This document shows, in pieces, positions 21,199 to 33,055 of a DNA stretch of 64,000 nucleotides. The stretch lies in contig PYIU01000007.1 of the NCBI GenBank assembly GCA_003415625.1, positions 1,984,001-2,048,000 of the forward strand, read 5' to 3'. The stretch is from Aquanectria penicillioides (Eukaryota; Ascomycota; Sordariomycetes; Hypocreales; Nectriaceae). Within the stretch, counting starts at the first letter, position 1. The number at the start of each line of letters is the position of its first letter. The notes under the pieces are model-generated. The model did not search any database and had not been told where the DNA came from. It saw only the letters and a program-made list of their open reading frames with translations. A program made the translations under genes and the position numbers.

Positions 21199-24100
21199 GG
21201 CTCAAGGTAAGGGAAGCGAAGAGCAACATGTCTTTGAGAGTTTCATTGGGGCGTTTGCGAGAGCGGAGATGCTGGTTTTTGTGGTGACGAAGTGTGCCGC
21301 AAGGCGCAATATGTTATGCTTGAATACCCTTCTACGATGACACTTTAGTATATACAACCGTAAATTGTCGATAGATCTTGAACATTTTCAAGTTTCTTTT
21401 TAAATTTCTTGCCTTATTCTATGCCGTCCGAGTTCTCAACTATACTTTCGAGATTACCAAACAATGTCATACATTGCTCTTCCAAGCCAGCAACCAACCT
21501 TCAGATCTCTTGGGCCAGATACTTGAAGTCGCATGAATATATGTAATTCAGCAACTCTGACACCAATGGTGTAATCCAAGATAGTTTGTGTAATGGTAGC
21601 ACTGAGTGACCATGTGCGTCGTGCTGAGAGACAATGAATGAAGGATTGGGAGACAGACTCCACGCAACACGCGAACTAAAGTACGGCGGCTGTGATACCA
21701 GTCGCAAGAGCATCTTCCCTCATTGATCCAGGGGTTTAGTATAGCCCTAGTGAATTGTTTCAGTTACATAAAGTAAGCTATGGTTAATGCAATGCTTCTA
21801 CAGTAGAATAAAAAGAAAGCTAGTCGATAGCAGAAAAAAACATACAACACCAAGGATTCGCTGGTCGCCACCGACCCAACTACTAATTCGGCACTCATCA
21901 GGTTATCGATGGGAGATCAGACGGGATCCCGATTTCTCTCATGGCTATGGTCGTATGTGCTAGGAGTGATAGCCAGTTCAAACTATATCCTCTTTGACGG
22001 CTAAATCCGCACATCGTGGGCCTTTCCATTCTCAAATCGATTATCTTTAAACCAACTATAAATAAGACCATGCCACATAATAGACAAATCCCGACGCCAC
22101 TACTTAGCACTAGTTCCCTACGAAATATGATATTATCTCAGTAAGTCGTCCCAAATTTAAACAACTACTAATTCCAAACCTCCTCTAGTACTATCTTATC
22201 TTATATTTGCTTATAACTCGAATCCCTACCATCTCGCCAGACATTCATCCCAAGTATGGTAGCAATTCCTGAAGGAATATTTTGCACTACGAGGCTTCTT
22301 GGAGATTATTCGGTAACTCACACTTAACTAACCGTGTTTATGATCAGTCCTTTCCTCAGCTGTGCGTCTTAATTTCTAGACCACTAAGTATTATACTAAT
22401 TTCTAATTAGATAATGGAGCGTCAATATAATATAAATCTTGATACAGGAGAATATCAACCAGAGAAGAGGAGATCGGATCTGAAATCATGGTTTATGGTG
22501 GTGATACTCTTGACGGTGTAGAAAGATTACAACTACGGCATGCGCATCGGCTACAGGGTAGCTTCCCAAACAAACCTCATTACACTCTCATTGAAACCTA
22601 CTTATGACATAAGTGAAAAAAATATGCAGAAAGGACTGCTGTAGTTATTAGAGGGGGGTTGGGGTATGGCAGTATAACTTAGGTATAGGCATACTTAATT
22701 GAATAATGTTGTTAAAGGTATGGAACTTAGAGTACCACTTGATCCAGCATTTGGTGCCTCCTTTATTGCGAGGTATGATGGTTCAATAAATGATAATGAT
22801 TACCCTATACTCATTTGCCCACCCTAGATAAGCACACATCTAGTATTTCCTTTGTGACTTAGGTATGAACCCCCATAAACTTTGGAACCAAGGAGTATAG
22901 GGCTTGTATACTGCACAATAATTTGTCAATTACTATTTATTTGCTTGCCTATAACCCCGAGACTGGGGTTCTTAGCTGTCCGATGTCACACCCTTTAAAT
23001 GCTAACAAGGACCACCTTGAAGTCAAGGATGCATGGCATGAGGATACTGGCGTTGTCTGACCCAATTTCCACTGAAGCCATATATTTGTGAAATATTTTG
23101 ACTCCAATTGATTCTTAGAAGAGCAACCAACCAATGTGACTTGTATGTAGCAGACCACGTATCGAGAGACGCAATGGCATTGGATCCCGCCACTTTTGGT
23201 AACATCGACAGAAGGCAATGAGAGAAAAGAAGCACTTGAGAATTTTCCATTATCTATTTCTGTGGGCTTAGTCGAGTTTGGATAAGTTAGAATGTCGGGC
23301 AACACAATGCATCCTGAGTGGCGAGAAGGCATAAGATCGAGGTTGTGCTGACACACTAAACCTTTATTTTGGTCGTTCGTGTTAAAAGGTCGAGACCACA
23401 TTATCAGTTTAAAACTGTCGATGTTCAAACTGCGCCTGAAAGGATAATTTATTCCGGTTTATTCTCGTACAAGACATTCTCGCGCATGCTCCTGACGCCG
23501 GTTCTAGGATTCGTTTTGCTACACAGACTGTACTTGTGCTATGACGAGGGTTCCCTACAACCAAGAACCGGTACTTATGTGCGCCTCGGAGCCGAGACGC
23601 GCAAGCTGTCTGTTTGCTCTGTCATGGGCTCACTGCATTTTCATGTTCATGCTAAATGTAATTGGAATTTTGCTGAACTGCGGGATGTCAGATTCGAGAC
23701 TTCCACATGGGCAGGTAGCCCAGATATGCCTCGAACCTCGGAAACGTAAAACCGCATGCATGACACAGGTCCCCTCAGCTCCGGATCGCTGGGACCTCTA
23801 CATCGACGGCAATTACGTTCTTGGCCGTCCAGTTCCTCAGAGAGACTTCTAACAATGCTTACCGTCTCGGACATTCCCCTTGTTCCTGTATCATGGATGG
23901 ACAGAAATATGCCGGGAGTGTCGTTCTTTGCAACACCACATGCAAATGCACAATCCCATGATGGCAATCACGAGGAACTTCATTCACCGAATCTCCCACA
24001 CCACCACTTTAACCCATGCCAACATGGCATCACCTTCACATGAACCATCCCGCGCGAAGCCGTTCGGCACTTGCGCCGCCTCTGACGCTCACCTGCTGCA

Positions 24101-25798
24101 GGGCTCGTTCGATCAATCATACGACACCTCCCGCTCATAGTACAGGGTTGAATGCTACACATCGGATTCCTTCCTGGAACAGCCGACACCGGCAATGTCT
24201 TCAATGTCCCCAATGTGGAAATCTAAGCCATCTCCTCCTACACACACTTCGTAGCTTGGCCTGCACGGCGAGTTGCCACCCCCTGGATCCTACCCAGGCC
24301 GACAAGGGCGACCAGTTTTATCTCGTCTCTCCTGCATACCGCTCTTCACCAAAGCGGCCGAGAGCGAAAGCCATTTGTTGCCGTTTGCTTTTATATTGGA
24401 TCCTCCCATAGCCTAGCCATCCACAGCAACACGGCTCCAGTCTGTAAATCACAGCCGGGAAAAATCGGGCACCGCAGCCTCGAACCACGGCTCGTCGGAA
24501 TGGGCCGGGCTCAGCAGCCCCGGCCGGCCACGGACCTGGGCGACAAAGCCCGAACGACGACCAAGCAATTATGTGTCTAGAGGAGGAGACATGTTTCTAG
24601 CTGGGTTACGTACATGGACTTACACGCTGAGGGAGAGTGCCCAATCATACCATGGAAGCGGATGCTATTCCTTCGCCGTAGTTTTTTGGTTTTGATGTCC
24701 CGTCTAAGTCGAAACGTCTCCCGGTCCCGGCCCCGGGCCGGTTCCTCACGACATCGGACACCTCTAGAGGAAGAAATTTAGTCTGGAGTAAGGACCAAGG
24801 CAAAAAAAAAAGAGGCCTTGCCGCCTGGCCCTACGGTAGCCGCGCGGAGAATTGAAAAATTTCATTTTGTGCAACGGCCCCACGCCGGCGGCGGGTTTAC
24901 CTGCGTGGGTTGGTGAGAAGCCGAGCACGGGATCGGGAGCAAAGCTGCCGGGGCCGGCAAGAAGCCGACTGGGCAAGAGCTCAAGGTGCCTTGAATCGGC
25001 CGAGTCAAGCAGGGCTGGGGGGTCTAGCTCATTGCATACTTCTGGTCAGATTTCTCGAAATGACGTGGAGGCTATCAGTGTAAGTTGTGTGACGCATACT
25101 TTCTAGACATATGGATGGAGATGTTAGCGCCGAGTTTGAGCCTGAGCCTGAGCCTGATTGCATGGGACAAAGGAATTAAGGTTTTGAAACTTTTTTTTCT
25201 TCTCAATTCCAGAGTATCTAACAAAAAAGTCTCCATCGATAACGCCAATGTGCTCCTTGCGTGCTGTTAAAGCCCCGTAGGTGTAAGTACACGTCTATGT
25301 TGTAAAAGGCGTTGATGCCCGTCAAGTTAACAGAATGGACGGAGTCCAAACCGGTCTCCGTGTCCAAGAACACTCGCTTTTGCTGCCCCTGGATCGTGTC
25401 AACCTCCCGTTCTAGCCTTCTCCAGTGCCTGTAATAGCCATCTGAAGTCGAGCCATCTGAAGTCCAACTCTCGAGTTACCTCCTTAGGATTGTACCGCGG
25501 TTGCCCCCTATTTGCCAGTGAAGAGATGACAGCCAGCCGTTCCGTGACAGAAACCGCCCATGCAACGATTGGGCAAGGTGCAGTCCCCATGGAGCCGACT
25601 CCTCGTGGTGCATTGCTTGGTGCAGGTTGCCATTTCCTATGCCTCGCGGAGCATTCATACTCGTAATTTTTGGGGGTTATGCTCCAGGCATTGCCCTCAC
25701 CCCCATTGTACCGCTCTGGAGCGTTATAGTGTAGTCGTTCGTCCAGCCCATTCGATCCGCCTCCACCTTATCCCCTTCATCAATGAATGATGAAGAAT
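21199..25798. other. gene-poor region with an AT-rich core
   Basis: From about 21.3 to 23.4 kb the sequence is clearly richer in A and T than its neighbours and has no long plus-strand frame. A 159-codon minus-strand frame (22949-23428) has no recognisable family. This could be an old repeat-induced-point-mutated element, but no transposon protein remnant is readable. From 23.4 to 25.8 kb GC is higher, with overlapping chance frames and a GAGCCT hexamer tandem at 25137-25158. The last few hundred bases border the 3' end of the Kgd4 gene. Confidence 0.4.
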
Positions 25799-26318
25799 TT
25801 AACCGACGAGGGCGGCGCCACCAGACTCAATGGCCTCGATCTCGGCAGCACCAAGGGGAGCGCGGCGGAAACGAGGAGGGAGCTCGGAGACGTCGAAAGC
25901 AACACCCGAAGGGGGGTGATTGGGCCGAGGCTGGAACCGGAGGCACCACCAATGCCACCCTCAGCACGGATGGTCTTCTGGAGGGGGCCGTGCTGCTGGG
26001 CGTGGTCACGGTAGGAGCTGAAGGAGGTGTGTCGGGAAGAGACCGAGCCGTTGCCGTAGTGGGTGAAGCCCTCAGGGAGAGCTCCGGTGGGCGAGGCAGG
26101 GTGAGGCTTGGGGCTGTGGTCGATGTTGGCTGGTAGCGCATGGCGTGTTAGTAAGGAATTGAGGACATGTTGACGGAGCACGGTTGTTGGCCAAGCGAAA
26201 TAGCCGGCAGGGTGGCTCGAGACTTACCAGGAATGGTGCGAGGACCAAGGAACTTGATGAGAGGAACGCGCTCGGCGTGGACAGCAGCCTGTCGGAGAGC
26301 TCGAGTGGCGGAAAACAT
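25799..26318 (-). CDS. KGD4: Kgd4/Ymr31, 2-oxoglutarate dehydrogenase E3-recruiting subunit (frameshifted in this assembly)
   Basis: This small mitochondrial protein recruits the E3 lipoamide dehydrogenase to the 2-oxoglutarate dehydrogenase complex; it was formerly annotated as ribosomal protein YMR-31. Exon 1 is 26318-26228 and begins MFSATRALRQ, a basic mitochondrial presequence leading into KFLGPRTIP. A 98-nt intron (26227-26130, GTAAGT..CCAG) precedes exon 2, 26129-25799. Family-typical segments are DHSPKPHPASPTGALPEGF, the SYRDHAQQHGPL block, GGIGGASGSSLGPI, and, in the shifted frame, FDVSELPPRFRR and AEIEAIESGGA near the end. The reading frame is broken by one missing base at the G6 run 25911-25916 (C6 on the coding strand), between LGPI and the proline before SGVAFDV. 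With one more C the product is about 140 residues, the normal size. An essential-type gene with a homopolymer break suggests a sequencing error rather than a true pseudogene. Confidence 0.85.
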
Positions 26319-26576
26319 TGCGGCGGTTTGGAAGGTTGTGGTTGAAGTTGCTGGAGTCGGGTGAGGAAGAGCAAAGGAAGAGACCGGGAGACGCGGGTGG
26401 GAAAGCTGGGTCTAGTCGGCTGTGTCTAGGGCGAGTGCGAGGCCGAGGCCGATGCCGAACTGGGAACCGGGAGAATTTGGGCGAAGCGTGGGAGATGGAG
26501 CTAATCGAAATGTATTATTGTGACGTTGTAACCCTTTCCTCGTTTGGGTGATTTGCTTTTAGGATTTCTTTGAGGG

Positions 26577-26602
26577 AAAAAAAAAGAGAGAGAGAGAGAT
26601 TG
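26577..26602. repeat. A-run and (GA)n microsatellite
   Basis: A run of nine A's passes into a short GA dinucleotide repeat about 260 bases upstream of the Kgd4 start. On the Kgd4 coding strand it is a CT tract, common in fungal promoters. Confidence 0.7.
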
Positions 26603-27766
26603 AGAGGAAGTTGATGTGAGGAGGTTGGGAGAGGAGAGAAAAAGGCGTGCAGATGGATGGGAAAATGGGCGCGGTTTGTATATGAGGAATTTTCTCGCTC
26701 AAGGCCCAAGCCGACGGGGACACTGACACGGACACTGGCGGACGGACAAGGGAAAGGAAGCTAACAGACGACAGAAACAAGACGAGGAGCTCACTAACCT
26801 CACCTCACCTCACCTCACCAGCAATTTTTTCCTCGTTCTGGCCGGCTGGGCGAGCTAAAAAGCTGGAGCCCACACGCACCACACGCAACCACAACTCCCT
26901 CCGCCCACTGGCGTCCACTGCGGCGTCCACTGCGGCGTCCATCGGAGCCCACTGCAGTTCCATAGTTCCCTGGCACCCAAGACGAGTGGGGTGGACCGGT
27001 TCCCACTGCAGTAGGACCTGGGTCACCCACGCCCAGGGCCCCGACGCAGGGCGCCTACAGGGGGCGTTTGGGTGTTTGGGTGCTCATCACGATTGCCTAA
27101 ACAGCCCACTGCACTGCAGCCAGCCCACCCTCCACCACGTTTTACCCACTCTGCTCCCCATCATGGACGTGGATGTCGACGTCGCCTTGCCTTCCTTCAA
27201 GCTCACCCACCACGCCAGACACGCCGCCAAACACGCCGCCAGAAGTGCGAGTGGAGCTCCTCTCTCCACCCCTTCGCGCTCTGTCTTTCTCGAGTTCTCC
27301 CTGCGTGCAAAACCGCACCGCGCCGTGCTTGTAACGGGAGCAGCTCATCACTTTTGATTCTCCACAGCGCCCTCAAACTCCCAACTTCCTCTCCACTTCT
27401 CACCGAGCGGAGCGGAGCGGGCAAGGTCATTGAGATGTGCCATGACAAGATTGGATGCTCTGTGACTATGGGGACGAGCCTATTGCAGCGAATGGCGTGT
27501 GATCGGCGGACAGCACCGATCCTGCATTGGGGAGTCTGGAACTGTAACTTGCATGTGGGATGAGATGTGCCATAGCATTCCAGGTCAGCCTGCAACTGGG
27601 GGGCCTCGTTAACGTCTGCCGATCCGAAGGAGAAGCATCCCATCCATCATGGGCACCTCCCGATCCATGCGACCCAGCCGACTGCCTCCCCGAGGCGACG
27701 CATGCGAGCAAGGAGAAGCCGAGAGTGAGGGAGCAACGGGATGGCACATGAAAAGGGAGGAGGAAG

Positions 27767-27814
27767 AAAAAAAAAAAAAAAACCACCACCACCACCACCA
27801 CCACCACCACCACA
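27767..27814. repeat. A16 run followed by (CCA)10 microsatellite
   Basis: Sixteen A's are followed by about ten CCA trinucleotides. The poly-His, poly-Pro or poly-Gly frames predicted across it are artefacts of the repeat. Confidence 0.9.
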
Positions 27815-28640
27815 CTCATTCACCCAAAACACGCATCCACCCACGTATGCTTACATCTTACCCACGCGCTATTCGTCGCATCATCTATCATTTTTGGCTG
27901 CGGACACACACTTGTGCATGTAGCACAAGACCTGGCGAGCCGAACCTCGGAGCGGCTTGTCGGCCAGGCGCCATGATGGCATATCCGTGCCGCCAACATT
28001 GCAGCCCGCCGGCAACACCTGTTTCGCCCCTCTCCCCAAGCTGTCAGTAAATGCAACTTAATGCCTCCTTCTATGTACGTTTGCCTTCTTCCTCCGCCCG
28101 GTCCGTCCTACCCCGCGGAGGGATAGCACGGCATGGGGGAGTGGCGGGTCTTGGCCGTTCCCAATGTCTGACAGTGGGCATATGTTGACCTGAATTTGAA
28201 TGGTGGAGTGTGTGGATGAATGGATGGGTGAATGGCACAACCACACCCTCTTGACCAAGGCATATGACATCCAATTGACCCGGGCACAACCCCCTCTTCC
28301 TCATCTCCATCCCACGCACACTAGCACTCCCGTTCCTGCGAGATGCTTGACTACAGGCGCCTCCTTGGAACAACATGCAGGGCATTTCGCGGGGAAAAAT
28401 TACTGCTTCTAGTAAGCGGGCCTCCCGTCTCGCTGGGGGAGGATGTTTGCGGGCGGACGGGTGGTTGTAGACGGACATATGGGCGTCTGTGCTGATCAGC
28501 GTTGTCCAGTTGGCCACCCCCAGCAGAAACAAAAGAAAAAAATTCTGGGGAAGTGTTGCCTATCGTGATGGTGGGATTGACAATGAAACAGGGTAAAACA
28601 TCCGTGGATTCAATGTCATCTATCAGCATCTCAATCCGAT

Positions 28641-28685
28641 GTTGTTGTTGTTGTTGTTATTATTATTATTTTTATTATTATTATT
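28641..28685. repeat. (GTT)n/(ATT)n compound microsatellite
   Basis: A GTT trinucleotide tract changes into an imperfect ATT tract. No coding frame uses it. Confidence 0.9.
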
Positions 28686-29967
28686 GTGCGGCACCCGCCC
28701 CTGCTATCCGGTCCGGACATAATCCCAACTTAACGTCCGTCTCCGTTTATTACCTACAAATTGACTGACTACTCACTTGATGAGGCAGAGCAGCCAGACA
28801 TAATACTGGTACCTAGCTCACTGGCGTCTCCATTGTTGCACTAGGACTTGTTTTGGAACCTCCGCAGCTAGTTGCCGCCATAGGCGGAGGCAGCTAGTTT
28901 CTGCCCGGGCCCGTAGTAACCGCTCCTAACGTCCCAAAGGGCCTGATAAAGTGCGAGACGCCGGGCATCCGGGTCGGATCTTACTTTTAGTGCAGTTCTC
29001 AAGGGTGTACGGGGTAATTAGCTTTGGAGGATGCGCGACGTAGGGTTGACGAGAAAGAGAATGAGAGGGACGCCCCCTGAATGCGCGATTGATGAAATTT
29101 TTTGTTCCCTTTCAATGGCCCAGACGATGGATATCAACCCTCCCTCTGTACCTCATTGATGCCCAGTGTAACCACGACTCTAGCTTCTCACAATGCACGA
29201 GCTAGCCAACCCAGGTAGGTAGGTAGGTACCTAGGTATTCATCGAAAAAAATGCATGTCTTTCCTGTCCTTCACTCAGATTTGGGGGTTGTCTTGTGTCG
29301 GAGAGGCCCGAGATCGCCATGAAGAAAACATGTGTTGCGTCTGGGCCCTGCCGCTCAGCCGACAACAACGCAATGCGTTGATAGAATCTCGAGACAGACC
29401 GTCCGATTCCCCTGATACGGCACAGTGATGCAGCCAATGGACTGGACCAATCCTAGTGCCCATGGAGGACATGACAGATGGGATTTACAGGTGGCATCGA
29501 CAACACCTATCTCCACCTCCGCACTCCTCGCTTGTTCGAACCCACCTGGCTTCGACGCCTCAAATTCACAGGCTTGTTGGTGTTGGAGCACTGTTGGCGC
29601 AGCTTTTTGTGACTTCACCACCCACCTCGAGTCAACATGGCCACGCCGCATCAAGATTGCACTTCCACGTGAACACCACCAATGCTACCACGACCACACC
29701 TTTTCCCATCGGCCAGGAACGACGACCACACCTCCGGAGCATTTCGGACACAAGCGCAAGCACGAGCACATGCTTCTTTCTTCCTTTCTTTTCTTCTCAT
29801 CTTGACCTCGTGCATGTTCACTGGACAGCCACGAGCTTCAGAGGATGCACCCCACGACGCACAAAGAACATACCTTGCCTCAAACTCACAGATACGTTGC
29901 TGTGCTGCAACGCTGACGCCGCCGCCGACGACGACTCACATGCAAAAGGGTGTCGGCAGTGCAGTAG

Positions 29968-29992
29968 TTTTTTTTTTTTTTTTTTTTTTTTT
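29968..29992. repeat. T25 homopolymer
   Basis: An uninterrupted run of 25 T's lies in intergenic DNA. Its exact length depends on sequencing chemistry. Confidence 0.9.
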
Positions 29993-30937
29993 GTTTTCTC
30001 TTTCAGTTTTTGCCATCCGGAGCGCCTTTCCCACGTCCATCCCACCTTCGTCCGCTCCGGCCATGTCTCTTGTGCGCGCATTTTTACCCATTTAATGGCC
30101 TGGTCACCATGGGTCACCTCCAGCACCAACACCGGCATCGGCGGAACCCTAGCTCGGTGACCCGGTCCCTGGACCAGGGCTCATATGTTTCGCCTTTTTC
30201 CTTTTTTTTTTTTTCTCGCTGACGTGACTAGCAGTGACGACACAGTGGAGGAGCCCCGATGGGCATGGCTCGTGCCCTAAACCCACCTCAGTAATCCCCA
30301 TTCACTTAGTACCTAGCTGGCGGGATGACGGGAGCGGGCATGGAGATGGAGACGACCGGGAGACGGAAGCTTCAAAGCTCCTTGGAGTGCATGTGAAGTG
30401 TAGAAATGGTATGTGCTGTTACCTGCATGTCCGGAGAGGAGAGGTCGTGCGATGGCCGGGTTGCAGGTTGAGAGGCAGCGACGGATGCACCGATGTGAGC
30501 CGTAATAGGTAGGCTGGCGTGGAGGTAATCCGTCCTGTCCATCTACCTATAGCTACCTACTTACCTGTCCATGTCCCATTCTCGCTCCCTCCATGTTTTC
30601 CCTGGCAACTTCCACGGAGGCCGACATGTGTCAATGCCCTCCTTTCTCTATACCTCCCTCCGCTCCGTATTACTGCAACCATATACATGTCTTCCGCACA
30701 TCCTACAACGCTCCAGCGCACATCCATCTCCGCGATAAGATAAAAGAAATCTTATCCCCTCAAAACAACCAATCACTCCTCTCGAATGTGTAGCTCTCCA
30801 TATCGCTGGGGAATAGGTGAAAAAAAAAAGTTCAGCCAACCAATGGAACCAATCCCAACAGCCTTCGATGGATTCCCTGTCCGCCCCCGCGCCCACAAAA
30901 TTTTTGGCGGGTGGTCCGTGACTTGGAACGGGCGCTG

Positions 30938-30944
30938 ATGACTC
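30938..30944 (+). promoter_or_regulatory. possible general-control (Cpc1/Gcn4-type) site upstream of argininosuccinate lyase
   Basis: ATGACTC lies about 150 bases before the lyase start codon. It matches the RTGACTC core of the RTGACTCAY site bound by Gcn4/Cpc1 bZIP activators, but the next base is C rather than A. Arginine-biosynthesis genes are classic targets of this regulator in fungi, so the position makes sense. A seven-base match is weak on its own. Confidence 0.3.
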
Positions 30945-31095
30945 CTGTGTGACGCATCGCATCGAATCGCAGCTTCGTTCTGATAGGAAACACTTTTTTC
31001 CCCTTCCAATTCGTTTCACGCGCGTACACCTGCTTTAGTTTTGCATCTCGCATCACGATTTCTCACCCAAGTTTCGCCTCATCTCTTCCGCAGCC

Positions 31096-32655
31096 ATGGC
31101 TTCTGACTCCAAACCTGAGGGCAACATGCTCTGGGGCGGCCGATTCACCGGTATGTTACCCCTTAAAATTGTCGTGTCATGATGCCATTCTCGCGAGACC
31201 ACATGGCTGACGATCAATCCTTTCTCAGGCGGCCTCGACCCCCTCATGGTAAAGTACAACGAGAGTATCTTCTTCGACCGCGTGCTCTACAAGCAGGATA
31301 TCCTAGGCAGCATCGCCTTCGCCCGCGCCAACGCCAAGAACGGCATCATCACCCAAGAGGAGTTCGAGCAGATCGAGCAAGGCCTTCTCCAGGTCCAGAA
31401 GGAGTGGGAAACTGGTGTTTTCACTATCATTTCTGGTATTGACGTACGTCGTTCCTAGGAGCGCCTCGGCCTTTAATTGGTATCAAGCTCGTCTGGCGTA
31501 GCAATATTCTGACCAGATACACAGGAGGATATCCACACTGCCAACGAGCGCCGATTGGGCGAGATCATTGGCAAGAATGTCGCTGGCAAACTTCACACTG
31601 GCCGCAGCCGCAACGAGCAGGTCGTTTGCGACATGCGCATGTGGCTCCGCGACGAGCTTCGCAAGATCGACGAATACCTCACTAGCTTCCTCAAGCTGAT
31701 TGCTGCTCGTGCTGAGAGCGAAATTGACTACATCATGCCCGGGTATACCCACTTGCAGCGTGCCCAGCCTGTCCGCTGGAGCCACTGGATGCTGTCCTAC
31801 GGTTTTGCTTTTGCCAACGACCTTGAGCGCCTCCGCGAGGTGATCAAGCGCATCAACCGAAGCCCCCTGGGCTGCGGTGCCTTGGCCGGCAACCCCTTTG
31901 GTATTGATCGAAACATGATGGCCGAGGAGCTGGGCTTCGAGGGTCTCATGTGGAACTCCATGGGCGCTGTTGCTGACCGTGACTTCGTCTCTGAGACCCT
32001 TCAATGGGGTTCTATGCTCATGCAGCACATCTCTCGCTGGGCCGAAGATCTTATCATCTACTCCACTGCCGAATTTGGCTTCATCCGTCTTGCCGATGCC
32101 TACTCCACTGGTAGCTCCCTGATGCCCCAGAAGAAGAACGCCGACAGTCTTGAGCTGCTCCGTGGTAAGAGCGGTCGAGCTTTTGGTCACATGGCCGGTC
32201 TCATGATGACCCAGAAGGGTCTTCCAAGCACTTACAACAAGGATCTGCAGGAGTCCCTGGAGCCCATGATGGATCACGTCAAGACCGTCTCTGACAGCAT
32301 TCAGATTGCTAACGGCGTCTTGTCCACCCTCACCACCGTCCCAGAGAAGATGAAGGCCGCCCTCGACCCTTTCATGCTCGCCACGGACGTTGCTGATTAC
32401 TTGGTTCGCAAGGGTGTTCCTTTCCGCGAGACCCATCACATCTCCGGCCGTTGTGTTGCCAAGTCCGAGGAGACCGGAATTCCCATGAACCAGCTTTCGT
32501 ATGAAACTCTGAAGGCTATTGACGAGCGCTTCGAAGAGGATATTGCCGACGTCTTCAACTACGAGGCTAGTGTCGAGAGCCGAACTGCCAAGGGGGGTGC
32601 TAGCAAGGCCGCTGTCCTCGAGCAGATCGAGGTCATCAAGAAGATGCTTGTTTAA
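31096..32655 (+). CDS. argininosuccinate lyase
   Basis: This enzyme cleaves argininosuccinate to arginine and fumarate, the last step of arginine synthesis (yeast ARG4 equivalent), in the cytosol. There are three exons, 31096-31150, 31229-31443 and 31525-32655, with introns of 78 nt (GTATGT..TCAG) and 81 nt (GTACGT..ACAG). Phases agree and the product is 466 residues, the normal size. The start sits in a good CAGCCATGG context and opens with a short tail before [10 protein letters not shown], the conserved first motif. Further motifs are [21 protein letters not shown] (substrate binding), [13 protein letters not shown] with the active-site histidine region, and the family signature [10 protein letters not shown] near residue 285, whose loop carries the catalytic serine. 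All expected residues appear intact, including an in-frame G6 run at 32592-32597. A partial general-control site lies upstream. Confidence 0.97.
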
Positions 32656-33055
32656 AGGGTCCCGCAGCACAGGGAGCCTGATGGATGGATGAATGATTCG
32701 GCGTTTTTTTTTTTTTTGTGGGTTTGTCGAATCTGGTCACTTGGGAATGGGGGAATTCAAAAGTATGAATTACGGAACAGAGAGGAAGAAAAAAAAAAGA
32801 AAAATAGGGCCTCAAGGTTATTAGAAGTATAGATAGGCAGGCGCAAGCGTCCTTGAGAATGGACAGTGATAGAAAACCGCCTTTTGGTGAAGCCTGCGTA
32901 CGAATGAGAGCTGACCGTCTCTGATTCACGCTCGAACAACTAAAGGGATTCGCTGCCGCCCAGAGCTCTGTCCTAATAGAATACCAGCTGTTGAACAATT
33001 CAAAATTTCGTGCTTGCTCTTTCACACACTCATAACCGTCTGGAACAACCCTCCA
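32656..33055. other. 3' flank of argininosuccinate lyase, promoter of next gene
   Basis: The region contains a T14 run just after the lyase stop and an A-rich stretch at about 32786-32805. No gene is seen. It must hold the lyase polyadenylation region and the promoter of the DUF7730 gene. Confidence 0.5.

Larger units (their letters stand above)
26319..31095. other. simple-repeat-rich intergenic region
   Basis: This 4.8-kb region between the divergently transcribed Kgd4 and argininosuccinate lyase genes must hold both promoters. It carries several microsatellites (listed separately), a CCTCA tandem at 26798-26819 and a tandem of about 12 bp with core GCGTCCACTGCG at 26911-26942. TAGGTACC-type motifs occur at about 28808, 29213-29236, 30308 and 30543-30565. 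I find no coding exon set or RNA gene. Confidence 0.45.

Noticed and set aside
26911..26942. Short spaced tandem considered as a CRISPR-like array
   Set aside because: It is a direct tandem of about 12 bp without unique spacers, in a eukaryotic context.
27609..27923. Frames with poly-Gly, poly-Trp, poly-His or poly-Pro runs
   Set aside because: All arise from the A16-(CCA)10 microsatellite in different frames and strands.
31483..32670. 395-codon minus-strand frame opposite argininosuccinate lyase
   Set aside because: It is the codon-bias shadow of the lyase exon. It has no motif of its own, and the plus-strand protein is a clear match to its family.
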